Assembly: GCF_014451325.2 (NCBI RefSeq)
Contig: NZ_JACSCH020000010.1
Location: 1 to 64,000 of the forward strand
Direction: 5' to 3'
Source of the DNA: Streptomyces sp. CB02980
GTDB lineage: Bacteria; Actinomycetota; Actinomycetes; Streptomycetales; Streptomycetaceae
Length of the DNA: 64,000 nucleotides
In this document: piece after piece, positions 43,835-54,002 of the stretch
Numbering within the stretch: the stretch's first letter is position 1
Layout: each line of letters starts with the position of its first letter
Position numbers and translations under genes: made by a program
Notes under the pieces: generated by a model
The model's database searches: none
Told to the model about the DNA's origin: nothing
What the model saw: only the letters and a program-made list of their open reading frames with translations

Positions 43835-45507
43835 GACTGCTCCAGATACCGGTGGACGAGCATCACGGCCATGGCTCCCTCGCCCACGGCCGAGGCGACG
43901 CGTTTCGCGGACTGGGCGCGCGCGTCGCCCGCCACGAACACGCCGGGAACGTTCGTCTCCAGGTGGTACGGCGGCCGGTCGAGGGCCCACTCGGCCGGTG
44001 GCCGCCCGTCCGGCGTGAGGTCCGGCCCCGCCAGGATGAAGCCGTGCTCGTCGCGCAGCACCGTCCCGCCGAGCCAGTCGGTGAGCGGGGCCGCCCCGAT
44101 GAAGACGAACATCCACTGGGCGTCCACGACTTCGGTCGCGCCGGTCACGGCGTCCCGCAGGGTCAGCCGTTCCAGGTGCTCCTCGCCGTGCGCCGCCTCG
44201 ACGACCGTCCTGGGCCGCACGGTGATGTTCGGCGCCTCCTCGATCTGCTGGATCAGGTAGTACGACATCGACGCCGCCAGCGACTCCCCGCGCACGAGCA
44301 GGGTCACCGACTTCGCGCCCCGCGCCAGGAACACCGCGGCCTGCCCGGCGGAGTTCGCGCCGCCGACGATGTACACGTCCTGGTCCTCGCAGGAGGACGC
44401 CTCGGTGAGGGAGGAGCCGTAGTACACACCGCGTCCGGTCAGGTCCTCGCAACCCGGTGCCAGGAGCTGCCGGTAGGACACCCCGGTCGCGAGGATGACG
44501 CTGTGGGCGGCGACCTCCGTGCCGTCCGAGAAACGGACGACGCGGGCCGCGCCGTTCACCTCCAGACCCGTGACCTCGCGCGCCGTCAGGATCTCGGCAC
44601 CGAAGCGGGTGGCCTGGCGGCGGGCGCGTTCGGTGAGCTGCCCGCCGGAGACGCCGTCCGGGAAGCCGAGGTAGTTCTCGATCCGGGAGCTCTGGCCGGC
44701 CTGCCCGCCGGTCGCCGAACGCTCGACCAGCACGGTCCGCAGCCCCTCGGAGGCCCCGTACACCGCCGAGCCGAGCCCGGCCGGGCCGCCGCCGATGACG
44801 ACGAGGTCGTAGAAGTCGGCGGCCGGCGTCGTCGCGAGCCCCACCCGGGCGGCCAGCTCGGGCGCGTCCGGCTCGACCAGTACCGAGCCGTCCGGCGTGA
44901 TCACCAGGGGCAGTCGGCGCCCGTCGGCCCCGGCCGCGTCGAGGAGACGCCGGCCCTCGGGCTCGTCGGAGGAGTACCAGCGGTACGGCACCTGGTTGCG
45001 GGCCAGGAACTCGCGGACGTACGAGGACCGTGCCGACCAGCGGTGACCGACCACCTTGGTCGCGGGCACCGGCCGGTAGTCACTGGCGCGCCAGGCCGTG
45101 AGAAGGTCGTCCACGACGGGGTAGAGCTTCTCCTCCGGCGGGTCCCAGGGCTTGAGCAGGTAGTGGTCGAGGTCGACGACGTTGATCGCGTCGATGGCCG
45201 CGTTGGTGTCGGCGTAGGCGGTCAGCAGGACGCGCCGGGCCCCCGGGTACACGCCGAGGGCCTGTTCGAGGAATTCGATGCCGTTCATCTGCGGCATGCG
45301 GTAGTCGGCGAGGATCACGGCGACGAGGTCGCCCCGCAGCTTCAGCTCGCGGAGCGCGCCGAGGGCGGAATCGCCGGACTCGGCGCGCACGATCCGGTAG
45401 CCGCCGCCGTAGCGACGCCGCAGGTCGCGGGCGATGGCGCGGGACACTCCCGGGTCGTCGTCCACCGTCAGGATGACGGTCCGTGCCGCGTCGGTGACCT
45501 GTGCCAT
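43831..45507 (-). CDS. Response regulator receiver fused to thioredoxin reductase-like flavoprotein
   Basis: A 558-aa fusion. Residues ~10-130 are a receiver domain: acidic pocket VDDDP, phosphorylation site Asp68 in ILADYRMP, and LTAYAD and LLKPWDPP. Residues ~150-225 are thioredoxin-like (WSARSSYVREFLARNQVPYRWYSS). Residues ~230-558 are FAD/NAD(P)H-reductase: VIGGGPAGLGSAVYGASEG, ENYLGFPDGVSGG, VYIVGGANSAGQAAVFLA and GVFVAGDARAQSAKRVASAVGEG. The CxxC redox pair of true thioredoxin reductases is absent; its place is taken by GSSLTEASSCEDQ. First gene of the operon; ATG with GGAG close upstream. Confidence 0.93.
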
Positions 45508-45672
45508 GCGTCTCCGCCCTGCTCGCCTCGGAGGGCCGGCACGGCGGGCTGCCGACGCCGGCTCCCGCCCATCGTAAGTTCGATCCCGTGGGACCGCTCC
45601 GGATGGCGACGGCCTGTGCGCTGCCGGCAGCTGTGCGCTACGGACCTGCCGGGGCGAGGCGGAGCGGGGGTG

Positions 45673-48099
45673 TCACGGCGTGCGCCACACGGTCCAGACG
45701 GAATTCGGCGACAGCGAAGCCTCGACGGTCTCCAAGCGCTTGCGCCACCCGCGAAGGTCCAGCTCCTCGGCCAGGACGATGGCGGGGGCCACGCCCCACC
45801 GCAGGACCGGTACGGTCTCCGCCTCGGCCCAGGGGGCCAGTGCGGAGCGGGCGGCCTGCGATACGGAACTGCCTGCTCGGAGTGCCGTTGCACGCTCCAG
45901 CACGGCCATGTCGCAGATGTCGGCGCCCCGAGCCTGCAGAAGCCCGAGGAGGCCTCGGGTGTACGTGTCCGCACCGGCGGCGTAGCAGGCGTAGGCGCGG
46001 GCCAGGGTCAGCACCGGGTCGGGTGCCCAGGCCCGGTCCGCCTGCAGGAGACGCTGGGGATCGTGCCCGCTCAGACGCCCGAGCGACACCAGCTCGTCCC
46101 AATCTGCGACGGGGAGTGGCGAGAGCGGTTCCACCCGGGCGGCGCCGTCCGTGCCGTCGAGCGCCAGGGGGAGCTTGGGGTGCAGGGGGAACGTCACGCC
46201 AGTGCCGGTCAGGGACACACGGGTCCCCCAGGTGGATTCCGCCGGATGCGCGGTGAGGAGCCAGCCGACGGATCCGGGCAGGGCCTGCGGCGAGGTCGCG
46301 CCGACGTGATCCCCGTGGAGCACCGCTTCCGTGGGGCGAGCGCCGAAGCCGAGAACGGAATACCGCGGAAGCTCCTTCCAGACGTCGGCGCGGATGCCCA
46401 CGCGGAGGGGCACGAGGCCGTTCCCGACGGTTGCAGGCAGGCGTACGTCCTTCTCGATCCCCTCGAACACCTCGACCACGTCGGACCAGGACCCCCAAGG
46501 GAGGTCGACTCGCACCTCGACATGGCCGGGCTGTACATCGACCAGCGGGTCCTCCTCGATCTCCTGGACGGTTCTTGTCACCTGCCCCACGGTGACGCAG
46601 GGGGTCTCCACGAGAGAACCGACCAAGGCCCCAGGACCTCCGTCCGGGAGCACGAGCCGAAGGGCGGTTCTGCGGAACGCCGACGATCCGCGGATCGTCG
46701 CCGACACACCTTCCGGTGCGACGGAAGCGACAGTGGCGGCGATGTGCGACGCGTATCGCGCGAGCCGCTCCCGGTCGTCGTACCGTGCGGAGATGAACAG
46801 CCCCCCGTCCTCCCTCGTGACCTCGATCCCTCTCGGCGATTCCGATGGAGTGTCCAGCGCGTTCTCGCCGGTGTTCCGACCGGCGGCGTCGACACCTTCT
46901 ACGAACACCCACTCGGTGTCGTCGCGCCTCGCCGCCCACGTGGATCTGCGGGCGTCCTCCTCGATCGGCTCCGGCCGCAGCGAGAAGACGACCTCGCGGT
47001 CCTTGTCGTCGATACGCACTCGACGTTCGGCCGGTTTGCGCCACGGGGCGTGGCTCTTCAACCGGCACACCACGCTCAGGTCTGTCGCATGGGGGAGCCG
47101 ATTCTCGAAGGGCACCGGCACCGCCTTGCTCGGCGGCACTGGAGCCACTCGCCTCCAGTAGGGCGGAGCCTCGACCTGGACGAGGATCGCTTCCACATCC
47201 CGCGCGGCCGAGGCCGGCTTCACGGCTATGGAAAGGCGCGCTGCCGGGGTCGGTGGCAGATGGAGCCGCCACACGTTCTGTGCCGTACCGGCGCCGTACA
47301 CCTGCACCCCGGGCTCCTGACGGATGCGGGGACGCTGGGCCCACGCGGTCTCCGCCACCGGCGGCCCGACGACCTCGGTCACCGCCTTGCGCAGGTCGAT
47401 GCTGACGTCACCGCTGGCGAAGTCCAGATGGAGAACATCGGGGGACGGATTTCGTGAGTCGATGGCCGCGAGCAGGCTCGAAAGGAAGAGGCCCCGGCCC
47501 TCGACCTCCACCGCTCGCTCGCCCTGCTGGCACGCGAAGCAGAAGACCAGAGTGTTCCCGGCCTTGGCGGTGAAGCCCGTGAAAGGCATGCCGGCCACGA
47601 CTCTGGAACGTCGGCTCGCGCTGTACGGCAGGTTCTGGCAACCGTCCATGACCAGCAACTGTTCCGGGAACGCCATGGAGAGGAACAAGTCGATGTACGC
47701 GTCGACGGCCAGATTGGAGAGGACGCCGAATTTTCCGAGCGAGGCCTCTTTGGTGATGAAGAGTCTCTTCGTAGCCGGTTCGTAGATGCCGTGCCCGACG
47801 AGGAACACGAACAGGTGGGTTCCGCTCAGCGCGTGCAGTCTGGAGACCGACGCTGTGATGGCCTGTGCCGTCGCCTCGTTCCAGGGAACTCCAGGTCCCA
47901 GCGATTCGAGCAGCGGCCGGCTCGCCTCCGTCGGCTGGGCGTGCAGGAGGATGTGATCATCCGGAACTCCCGCGTTCCGCAGCCAGTTCACTGCTTCGCA
48001 CGCATCCCGCACCGCGCCGCCGAGATCTTTGATCTTCGGATCGTCGTACGCGTCGATTCCGACGACCAGGGCCCAGCTGTCCTGGTAGGTGCTTGTCAT
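45673..48099 (-). CDS. Caspase-family protein with fused beta and helical domains (locus B)
   Basis: An 808-aa protein. Residues ~8-260 are a caspase domain: strand ALVVGIDAYDD, His103 in FVFLVGHGIYE, Cys154 in LLVMDGCQNLP. The region after it starts with strands RLSIAVKP and EAILVQVEAP, continues with further beta-rich segments and ends in a helical domain (from DPVLTLARAYACY through ATALRAG to VLRWGVAPAIVLAEELDL). That region resembles the separate partner at 17336-18622, with shared patterns spaced in the same order. ATG 48099 overlaps the stop of the upstream hydrolase gene, so the two are coupled. No membrane segment or signal peptide. Confidence 0.87.
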   Translation of the reverse strand: MTSTYQDSWALVVGIDAYDDPKIKDLGGAVRDACEAVNWLRNAGVPDDHILLHAQPTEASRPLLESLGPGVPWNEATAQAITASVSRLHALSGTHLFVFLVGHGIYEPATKRLFITKEASLGKFGVLSNLAVDAYIDLFLSMAFPEQLLVMDGCQNLPYSASRRSRVVAGMPFTGFTAKAGNTLVFCFACQQGERAVEVEGRGLFLSSLLAAIDSRNPSPDVLHLDFASGDVSIDLRKAVTEVVGPPVAETAWAQRPRIRQEPGVQVYGAGTAQNVWRLHLPPTPAARLSIAVKPASAARDVEAILVQVEAPPYWRRVAPVPPSKAVPVPFENRLPHATDLSVVCRLKSHAPWRKPAERRVRIDDKDREVVFSLRPEPIEEDARRSTWAARRDDTEWVFVEGVDAAGRNTGENALDTPSESPRGIEVTREDGGLFISARYDDRERLARYASHIAATVASVAPEGVSATIRGSSAFRRTALRLVLPDGGPGALVGSLVETPCVTVGQVTRTVQEIEEDPLVDVQPGHVEVRVDLPWGSWSDVVEVFEGIEKDVRLPATVGNGLVPLRVGIRADVWKELPRYSVLGFGARPTEAVLHGDHVGATSPQALPGSVGWLLTAHPAESTWGTRVSLTGTGVTFPLHPKLPLALDGTDGAARVEPLSPLPVADWDELVSLGRLSGHDPQRLLQADRAWAPDPVLTLARAYACYAAGADTYTRGLLGLLQARGADICDMAVLERATALRAGSSVSQAARSALAPWAEAETVPVLRWGVAPAIVLAEELDLRGWRKRLETVEASLSPNSVWTVWRTP

Positions 48100-49319
48100 G
48101 GCCAATGCTGTCCGATCAAGGAGTACGTCTCCTCATGGGACCAGTAGGCGCTGTGCGATTCCGGGAAGGGCACACCGGCGTCGACCTCCTCGTCGACGAT
48201 TCCGTCCACCCCCGGGAACGCGGGAGCCGCGCGGAACGAAAGGAAGTCCGCCGGGCTGTAGATGTTCAGCCAAGGAGTGAAGGGATGAGCCGGCGGGTCG
48301 CTGTCGGGCCGCATCGACACGAGGGAGTCCAGAAGGTACAGATAGGGCGCCTGCGATCCGACGGTCACCAGCAGATCGACGTGCGGGGCGTTGTCTCCGG
48401 ACATCAGATCCACCATGGCGATCCCCCCGAGGCTGTGCCCCACGACGACGACGGGTCCGTTCGCCGGCAGGTCCGAGATGAACTTCGCGAGATGCTCCCG
48501 GACTCTGTCCCCACGACGTATGTAGAACGCCACGTCGCGGATGAAGTCGGAGAACGGGTCCATGATTTTCGCCCGGTTCTCCCTGACCTTGGCGTTTCCG
48601 ATGCGCACCGCCAGAGGTCCGAGCGTCTTCCAGATCCCCCGTGTGAAGAAACTCCTGGTGAGGGCCTCGGACAACGCGACGTAGACCGATTCGACGAAGG
48701 CCGCTCGCTGTTCGCCGGAGAGCGCGACGGGCGACAGCCGTGGAGGAACGGCGGTCCGCTGAGCGTGCAGGACGGTCGCGACGACGGCCTGGGCGACGGA
48801 GTCGAGCAGCTCCTCGTCACTGGCCTCTCCGACCGCTTGTACGGCGCCGAGCAGGGCCTCTGAGTCACGTACGAAGGCGATGGCCGAGCGCAGCTCCTCG
48901 TCGTCGACCCCTGCGGCATCAAGCGCCGTCGGGGCCACCTCGGCATCGTCGAGCAGCTGTTGCAGCTCGACTTCCGCTGATTCCTCGTCGATCACGAGGT
49001 CCGTCTCCGCGGGCGGTGCGGCAGCGAGCAACCGAAGCTCGAGCAGGGGATCGTCGATGAGAAGTCCCCAGGCGGCCACCTCGGTGGCGTGGTCGTCGGG
49101 AGCCTCTCCGTCCGCTGCGGCACGAGTACTCTCCGACGATGTGGGCAATATGGGTGTCACATCGAGGTCGGCAGGGCCGATCTCCTTACCCCACTCGGGG
49201 CCGAATACCGATGTCGGGGACAGGGGCAGAGTCTTCACGCCCGCGCGCACCTTCTTGAGTGTGTCTTCAAGCCCCTCGCGAACCCCCGTGCCATGCACGA
49301 ATACCAGTGAGCCCTCCAT
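48096..49319 (-). CDS. Alpha/beta hydrolase, lipase-like, co-transcribed with the locus B caspase
   Basis: A 407-aa hydrolase. The N-terminal LVFVHGTGVREG gives the oxyanion strand, Ser296 lies in VVVVGHSLGGIAM, the acid is probably in NIYSPADFLSF and the His in PESHSAYWSHEE. Residues ~60-225 between strand 1 and the elbow are an acidic helical insert (EESAEVELQQLLDDAEVAPTALDAAG in part). ATG 49319 has AGGAGG 8 nt upstream. Lipid or ester substrate is inferred from the fold. It overlaps the caspase start and diverges from the CHAT gene. Confidence 0.88.
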   Translation of the reverse strand: MEGSLVFVHGTGVREGLEDTLKKVRAGVKTLPLSPTSVFGPEWGKEIGPADLDVTPILPTSSESTRAAADGEAPDDHATEVAAWGLLIDDPLLELRLLAAAPPAETDLVIDEESAEVELQQLLDDAEVAPTALDAAGVDDEELRSAIAFVRDSEALLGAVQAVGEASDEELLDSVAQAVVATVLHAQRTAVPPRLSPVALSGEQRAAFVESVYVALSEALTRSFFTRGIWKTLGPLAVRIGNAKVRENRAKIMDPFSDFIRDVAFYIRRGDRVREHLAKFISDLPANGPVVVVGHSLGGIAMVDLMSGDNAPHVDLLVTVGSQAPYLYLLDSLVSMRPDSDPPAHPFTPWLNIYSPADFLSFRAAPAFPGVDGIVDEEVDAGVPFPESHSAYWSHEETYSLIGQHWP

Positions 49320-49547
49320 CACGCACGCCTCCTGGGCATCTGACGGGCATCTCACAGGCGCCGGCGTGAGCCTGGGCGTCTGGAACAGGAATATGCGTCC
49401 TCTTCCAGCTTGCGGCCCTCGGAAACCTCTGTCCATTGCGCCGGGCGCACTCGGCCGCGCCCCCGGGCTCCTTCTACGGGCCGGGGGAGCGGGGGTAGAG
49501 TTGATCTCGTTCCTGCCCAGCTGCTCGACACCGAAGAGGTGGGCGAA

Positions 49548-51848
49548 GTGGTGGAACGCAACACATTTACACTGGAAATATCCGGCGGCGAAGGTCAGTA
49601 TTCCGTCACTGCGACGTCAGGAACTTCACCCCCTGTCAGCGTTCGTGATGTCTCGTTGAACGTGGAGAGCATCCGTGAGCGGTCCGGGATACTCCAGGAC
49701 GATTCTCAGCCCCATTCGATGAGGAGCGGATCACCGAAGACCGCCGTCGCCCTGCGGGGCCGGTCCGCGGCCGCGATCGGCGACGAGCTGTTCGGAGCTC
49801 TCTTCCCCGGCGAGGTGGGTGGTCTCTACGCCGACCGGCGTAGGCGGGCCGCCGCACGTGGAGAGAACCTGCGGATGATGCTCCGCATGGACGCCCCGGA
49901 ACTGACCACGCTGCCGTGGGAGTTGATTCACAGTCAGGATTTCGGCTTTCTCTGCCTGGAGGACGAGGTCGTACGCTGTGTCGACCTGCCCCGACGGCCG
50001 CTCGGGCCGCCTCCGACGCGCCATCCAGTCCGTGTCACCGGAATCGTGTCCGCGCCTCCGTTCGAAAGAGCCCTGAAAGTCGCCGACGAGAAGCGAAATC
50101 TACGGGACAGCCTGAACCGGCTCACCGAGCCGAAGATCGCCGAACGGCGGTGGATCAACGCGGTCAACTGGATTTCCCTGATGAACGAGTTCACGGGGAA
50201 GGACGGTGGATGCCACGTGCTCCATTACATCGGCCATGGTGAGTACGACTCCGAGCGTGGTGCAGGCGCCCTCATCTTCAGCGACGAGCTCGGCCACAAG
50301 CAACTGATCAGCGGCGATTCCGTGGGCAGGGCCATCCAACAGGCGCCCCTGAAACCACAGCTTGTGGTTCTCAACGGGTGCGAGACGGGGAAGGGCAGCC
50401 ACGACGAGCTCTTCTCCAGTGTGGCCGCGGCGCTCCTGCAATTCGTCCCGGCCGTGGTCGCCATGCAGTTCGCGGTGACCGACAAGGCGGCGGTCGCGTT
50501 CTCCCGCTACTTCTACCAGGCGCTGGTCGGCCTCGGCCGGCCCATCGACATGGCCGTGCACCAAGGGCGTGTCGCCATGCTGTTGCAGGACGAGAACAGC
50601 CTCGAGTGGGCGACGCCCGTGCTGTACGTGCGCGACGACAAGGACATCCGACTGTTCGACGTCGGGATGGAGGACGCGCCGACCTACGAGAGGGCCGTCG
50701 AGGGCGTGCGACTCGACGAGGAGCGACTCATCGCGGTCCAGGCCTCCAAGAGCACACGGATCCACGGAAATCCGGTACTGATCCAGAAGTGGCCTGGCGG
50801 CAGCACCACCGCCCGGCCGGGGAAGTACACCCCCAGCGACTTCGAGCTCGTCTTTCCCGGGCCGCGGAGCGGGCTCGTCTCCATGCGCCGGAGGAACAGC
50901 GTTCCCGGCGTCCCCTGGGGTCCGCCCTGCCCCATCGAGCCCGGTCTCGGGCCCGTCGACGCGGTCGGGATGGTCGAGAGCAGGCTCGGCGAGGGCAGGA
51001 GCAGCCTCGAAGTCGTCGCCAGGACGGGGGAGAAGCTGCGATTCCTCTGGAATGACAGCGAGGAGCCCACCGACTGGCACGCGGCGCCGACGCCCATCGC
51101 CGATCGGGCCGTGGGCAACCCGGCCCTTCTCCAGACCAGGCACGGCGATCCGGGCGACTTCCACCTCGTGTGTCCGGCCGCGGGCGGTGGCCTGATGGTC
51201 ATGCGCCGCAGGAACGACGTCGAGGGCTATCCATGGACCACTCCCTACATGGTCGCCCGGGGAAGGGGCGAGTTCGCGGCGGTGGGCATGGTGGAGAGTG
51301 ATGCCGGGGACGGTCGGAGCAGCCTGGACGTCGTGGCGAGGACGGGGGACGAGCTGCGGTTCCTCTGGAACGAGACCGGGGAACCGACCGACTGGCAGGA
51401 GCTCGCGGACCCGATCGTCCGTGGGGCGACGGGCAACCCGGTCCTTGTCCAGGACCGCACCACGGAGCCCGGAGACCTGCTGCTGGCCTGCCCCGCGGCG
51501 GACGGCGGGATGGTGTTCCTCCGTCGCCGGAACGGCGTCGCCGGTCTGCCGTGGACCATGCCGTACTTCCTGGCGGAGGACCTCGAGGTCACGGCGGTGA
51601 CCATGATCCAGAGCACCTACGGCGGGCAGGACGGCGGTCCGGGGGCGAACCTGGAACTCATCGCCCGCGTGGGCGACTCGCTGGAGTTCTTCTGGAAGGG
51701 CCCGCGGCCGGCGTTCTGGATCCACAACACCTTCGGCACACAGCACCCGTTGGTGGACGCCTTGTCGCCGCCGGATGCCCCCGAGCCCCCTGACTCCTCC
51801 GAGTCCCCCAAGCCCCCCGGCTCCTCCGCCTCCCCGAATACCCGCTGA
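49548..51848 (+). CDS. CHAT-domain peptidase with triplicated C-terminal domain
   Basis: A 766-aa caspase-like (CHAT) protein. The first ~50 residues include a small beta region (FTLEISGGEGQYSVTAT). Residues ~70-390 form the CHAT domain: LTTLPWELIHSQDFGFLCLED, His230 in LHYIGHGEYDSE, Cys278 in LVVLNGCETGKGSHDEL. The last ~350 residues hold three repeats of 103-116 aa, each starting GNPxLxQ, with MRRRNxVxGxPW and LRFLWN(D/E) blocks, then a Pro/Ser tail. The repeats look like a beta-propeller or lectin-like domain. The GTG at 49548 has GAAGAGG 8 nt upstream. It diverges from the hydrolase-caspase pair. Confidence 0.88.
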   Translation: MVERNTFTLEISGGEGQYSVTATSGTSPPVSVRDVSLNVESIRERSGILQDDSQPHSMRSGSPKTAVALRGRSAAAIGDELFGALFPGEVGGLYADRRRRAAARGENLRMMLRMDAPELTTLPWELIHSQDFGFLCLEDEVVRCVDLPRRPLGPPPTRHPVRVTGIVSAPPFERALKVADEKRNLRDSLNRLTEPKIAERRWINAVNWISLMNEFTGKDGGCHVLHYIGHGEYDSERGAGALIFSDELGHKQLISGDSVGRAIQQAPLKPQLVVLNGCETGKGSHDELFSSVAAALLQFVPAVVAMQFAVTDKAAVAFSRYFYQALVGLGRPIDMAVHQGRVAMLLQDENSLEWATPVLYVRDDKDIRLFDVGMEDAPTYERAVEGVRLDEERLIAVQASKSTRIHGNPVLIQKWPGGSTTARPGKYTPSDFELVFPGPRSGLVSMRRRNSVPGVPWGPPCPIEPGLGPVDAVGMVESRLGEGRSSLEVVARTGEKLRFLWNDSEEPTDWHAAPTPIADRAVGNPALLQTRHGDPGDFHLVCPAAGGGLMVMRRRNDVEGYPWTTPYMVARGRGEFAAVGMVESDAGDGRSSLDVVARTGDELRFLWNETGEPTDWQELADPIVRGATGNPVLVQDRTTEPGDLLLACPAADGGMVFLRRRNGVAGLPWTMPYFLAEDLEVTAVTMIQSTYGGQDGGPGANLELIARVGDSLEFFWKGPRPAFWIHNTFGTQHPLVDALSPPDAPEPPDSSESPKPPGSSASPNTR
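50766..51740 (+). repeat. Three internal protein repeats in the CHAT gene
   Basis: Units begin at 50766, 51114 and 51432. Each encodes GNPxLxQ, a strand block ending in xMRRRN or LRRRN, GxPW, a VGMVES or VTMIQS strand, and LxxxARxGxxLxFxWN/K. The DNA copies are related but diverged, so this is an old duplication. Confidence 0.85.
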
Positions 51849-51930
51849 CGCCGTACCTTTCTTCGCCTGCTCCCTTACGCACCGGCGCGTTTCCGCCTAG
51901 CCTCGCCACAGCTCGCAAGTTACCGGCCGG

Positions 51931-51955
51931 TCAATGAATCATTGACGGGCCGTCC
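51931..51955 (+). promoter_or_regulatory. Operator region of the acyl-CoA synthetase gene
   Basis: A perfect palindrome TCAATGA-A-TCATTGA (51931-51945) overlaps TTGACGGGCCGTCC (51942-51955), a near copy of the TGACGGNNCGTCA sites in front of the ABC transporter. The two loci share the string TCATTGACGGNNCGTC. It lies 18-42 nt before the ATG, a place where a repressor would block initiation. Confidence 0.6.
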
Positions 51956-51972
51956 GGTCCCGGGGGGTTGAG

Positions 51973-53859
51973 ATGAGTTCCGCGCAGCACCTTCTTGAAA
52001 GTCGCCCGCAGTCGGTGGCGCACATCTTCCTCTCAAGGGTCGAGGCCACGCCCGACCGGGAGGCCTACCGCCACCCCGTGGCGGCCGAGCACGGCGCCGC
52101 GGGCGCCGAGGAGTGGCGCTCGCTGACATGGGCCCAGACCGCGGAGCGCGTGACGGCGATCGCGGCCGGTCTGCTCACCCTCGGGCTGCGGCCCGAGGAG
52201 CGAGTGGCCATCTCCTCCTCGACACGGGTCGAGTGGATCCTCGCCGACCTGGGCATGATGTGCGCCGGCGTCGCCGCGACCGCCGTCTACCCGAGCACCA
52301 ACGCCGAGGAGACGGCGTACATCCTCGCCGACTCCGGCAGCCGGGCGATCTTCGTCGAGAACGCCGAGCAACTGGCCAAGGTGGCCGCCCACACGGAGGA
52401 CCTGCCCGGGCTCGACACCGTCGTCGTCTTCGACCCGGAGGCGGACATGCCCCAGGTGGAGGGGCTGGACGTGCTGACCCTCGCCGAGCTGGAGAAGCGG
52501 GGCACCGCGCACCTGCAGGAGCATCCGGACGCGATCGACACGGCGGTCGGGGCCATCCGGCCTGACCAGCTCGCCACCCTCATCTACACCTCCGGCACGA
52601 CCGGCCGCCCGAAGGGCGTGCGCCTGGTGCACGACTGCTGGTCCTACCAGGCGGTCGCGCAGGAGGTCAGCGGGCTGCTGCTCCCCGACGACGTGCAGTT
52701 CCTGTGGCTGCCGCTGTCCCACGTCTTCGGCAACGCCCTGATCGCCGGTCAGGTGAAGACCGGCAGCGTGATCGCGGTGGACGGCCGCATCGACCGCATC
52801 ATCACCAACCTGCCCGCCGTCCGGCCCACCGTGATGGCGTCCGCACCGAGGATCTTCGAGAAGGTCTACAACGGGATCGCCGCCAGGTCGAAGGCCGAGG
52901 GCGGTGCCAAGCACAAGATCTTCCTGTGGGCGGCGCAGGTCGCCCGCGACTACGCCAGGACCGGGCAGGAGACCATGGTGGCGACGGGACGGCGCACGCT
53001 GCCGCTGTGGCTCTCCGTGCAGCACGCCGTGGCCGACAGACTCGTGTACGGCAAGATCCGGGCGGCCTTCGGCGGCGAACTCCGCGGCAGTGCCTCGGGC
53101 AGTGCCGCACTCGCCTCCGACATCGGCTACTTCTTCGCCGGCGCGGGCGTTCCCGTGCTGGAGGGCTACGGCCTGACGGAGACGAGCGCGGCCGTCACGG
53201 TCAACCCCGTCGAGGACTTCCGGGTGGGCACGGTCGGCAGGCCCCTGCCCGGCACCGAGGTCCGCGTCGCCGAGGACGGGGAGATTCTCCTGAAGGGCCC
53301 CGGTGTCATGCGCGGGTACCACAACCTCCCGGAGAAGACCGCCGAAGTGCTGGAGAGCGACGGCTGGTTCCACACCGGCGACATCGGCGAGATCGACAAG
53401 GACGGCTTCGTCCGGATCACCGACCGCAAGAAGGACCTGTTCAAGACCTCGGGCGGCAAGTACATCGCGCCCACCGAGATCGAGAGCCGGTTCAAGGCCG
53501 TCTGCCCGTTTGCCAGCAACATCCTGGTCATCGGCAACAACCGCAACTACTGCACCGCCCTGATCACAGTCGAAGAGAGCGTGATCATGCCCTGGGCGGT
53601 GTCGCAGGGCCTCGAAGGGCGCAGCTACGCGGAGGTCGTCTCCTCGCCGGAGGTGCACGCGCTGATCGACGGCTTCGTCCGGCGCGTGAACGGCGATCTG
53701 CAGCGGTGGCAGACGATCAAGAAGTTCGCGGTCCTGCCGCGTGACCTCGACATCGAGCACGGCGAACTCACCCCGAGCCTCAAGGTCAAGCGGCCCGTCG
53801 TGGAGCGGGAGTACGCCGATGTCATCGAGGCCATGTACGAGGGCGCCCGCGAGGCGTGA
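51973..53859 (+). CDS. Long-chain acyl-CoA synthetase (AMP-forming)
   Basis: A 628-aa ANL-superfamily ligase. The P-loop is LIYTSGTTGRPKGV, the AMP-binding block VLEGYGLTETSAAV, then GEILLKGPGVMRGYHNLPEKT, hinge and ribose motif WFHTGDIGEIDKDGFVRITDRKKDLFKTSGGKYIAP, and C-terminal ELTPSLKVKRPVV with the catalytic Lys. This is the FadD15-like type. A G-rich stretch, GGGGGGTTGAG, precedes the ATG. It is monocistronic with a terminator after it. Its operator motif links it to the ABC transporter at 22-27 kb. Confidence 0.93.
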   Translation: MSSAQHLLESRPQSVAHIFLSRVEATPDREAYRHPVAAEHGAAGAEEWRSLTWAQTAERVTAIAAGLLTLGLRPEERVAISSSTRVEWILADLGMMCAGVAATAVYPSTNAEETAYILADSGSRAIFVENAEQLAKVAAHTEDLPGLDTVVVFDPEADMPQVEGLDVLTLAELEKRGTAHLQEHPDAIDTAVGAIRPDQLATLIYTSGTTGRPKGVRLVHDCWSYQAVAQEVSGLLLPDDVQFLWLPLSHVFGNALIAGQVKTGSVIAVDGRIDRIITNLPAVRPTVMASAPRIFEKVYNGIAARSKAEGGAKHKIFLWAAQVARDYARTGQETMVATGRRTLPLWLSVQHAVADRLVYGKIRAAFGGELRGSASGSAALASDIGYFFAGAGVPVLEGYGLTETSAAVTVNPVEDFRVGTVGRPLPGTEVRVAEDGEILLKGPGVMRGYHNLPEKTAEVLESDGWFHTGDIGEIDKDGFVRITDRKKDLFKTSGGKYIAPTEIESRFKAVCPFASNILVIGNNRNYCTALITVEESVIMPWAVSQGLEGRSYAEVVSSPEVHALIDGFVRRVNGDLQRWQTIKKFAVLPRDLDIEHGELTPSLKVKRPVVEREYADVIEAMYEGAREA

Positions 53860-53938
53860 CGCCCGTCTGAGGCCGGGCCGCGCAGGCCCCGCGCCACAGG
53901 CCCGCCTCGCAGGCCGTCCCCGCAGGTCCGCCCCGGGC

Positions 53939-53969
53939 GCACCGGGTGCTCGACTGGAGCACCCGGTGC
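53939..53969. terminator. Bidirectional terminator between acyl-CoA synthetase and M1 peptidase
   Basis: A perfect 13-bp stem (GCACCGGGTGCTC and GAGCACCCGGTGC) with the loop GACTG, located between two convergent genes. Confidence 0.9.
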
Positions 53970-54002
53970 GGCGGCCGCCCAAGCGGTGCTGTCGCCGATG
54001 CG

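Noticed and set aside
43852..47457. A 1201-codon plus-strand frame opposite the reductase and caspase genes
   Set aside because: No domain or ribosome binding site; the minus-strand genes have clear motifs.
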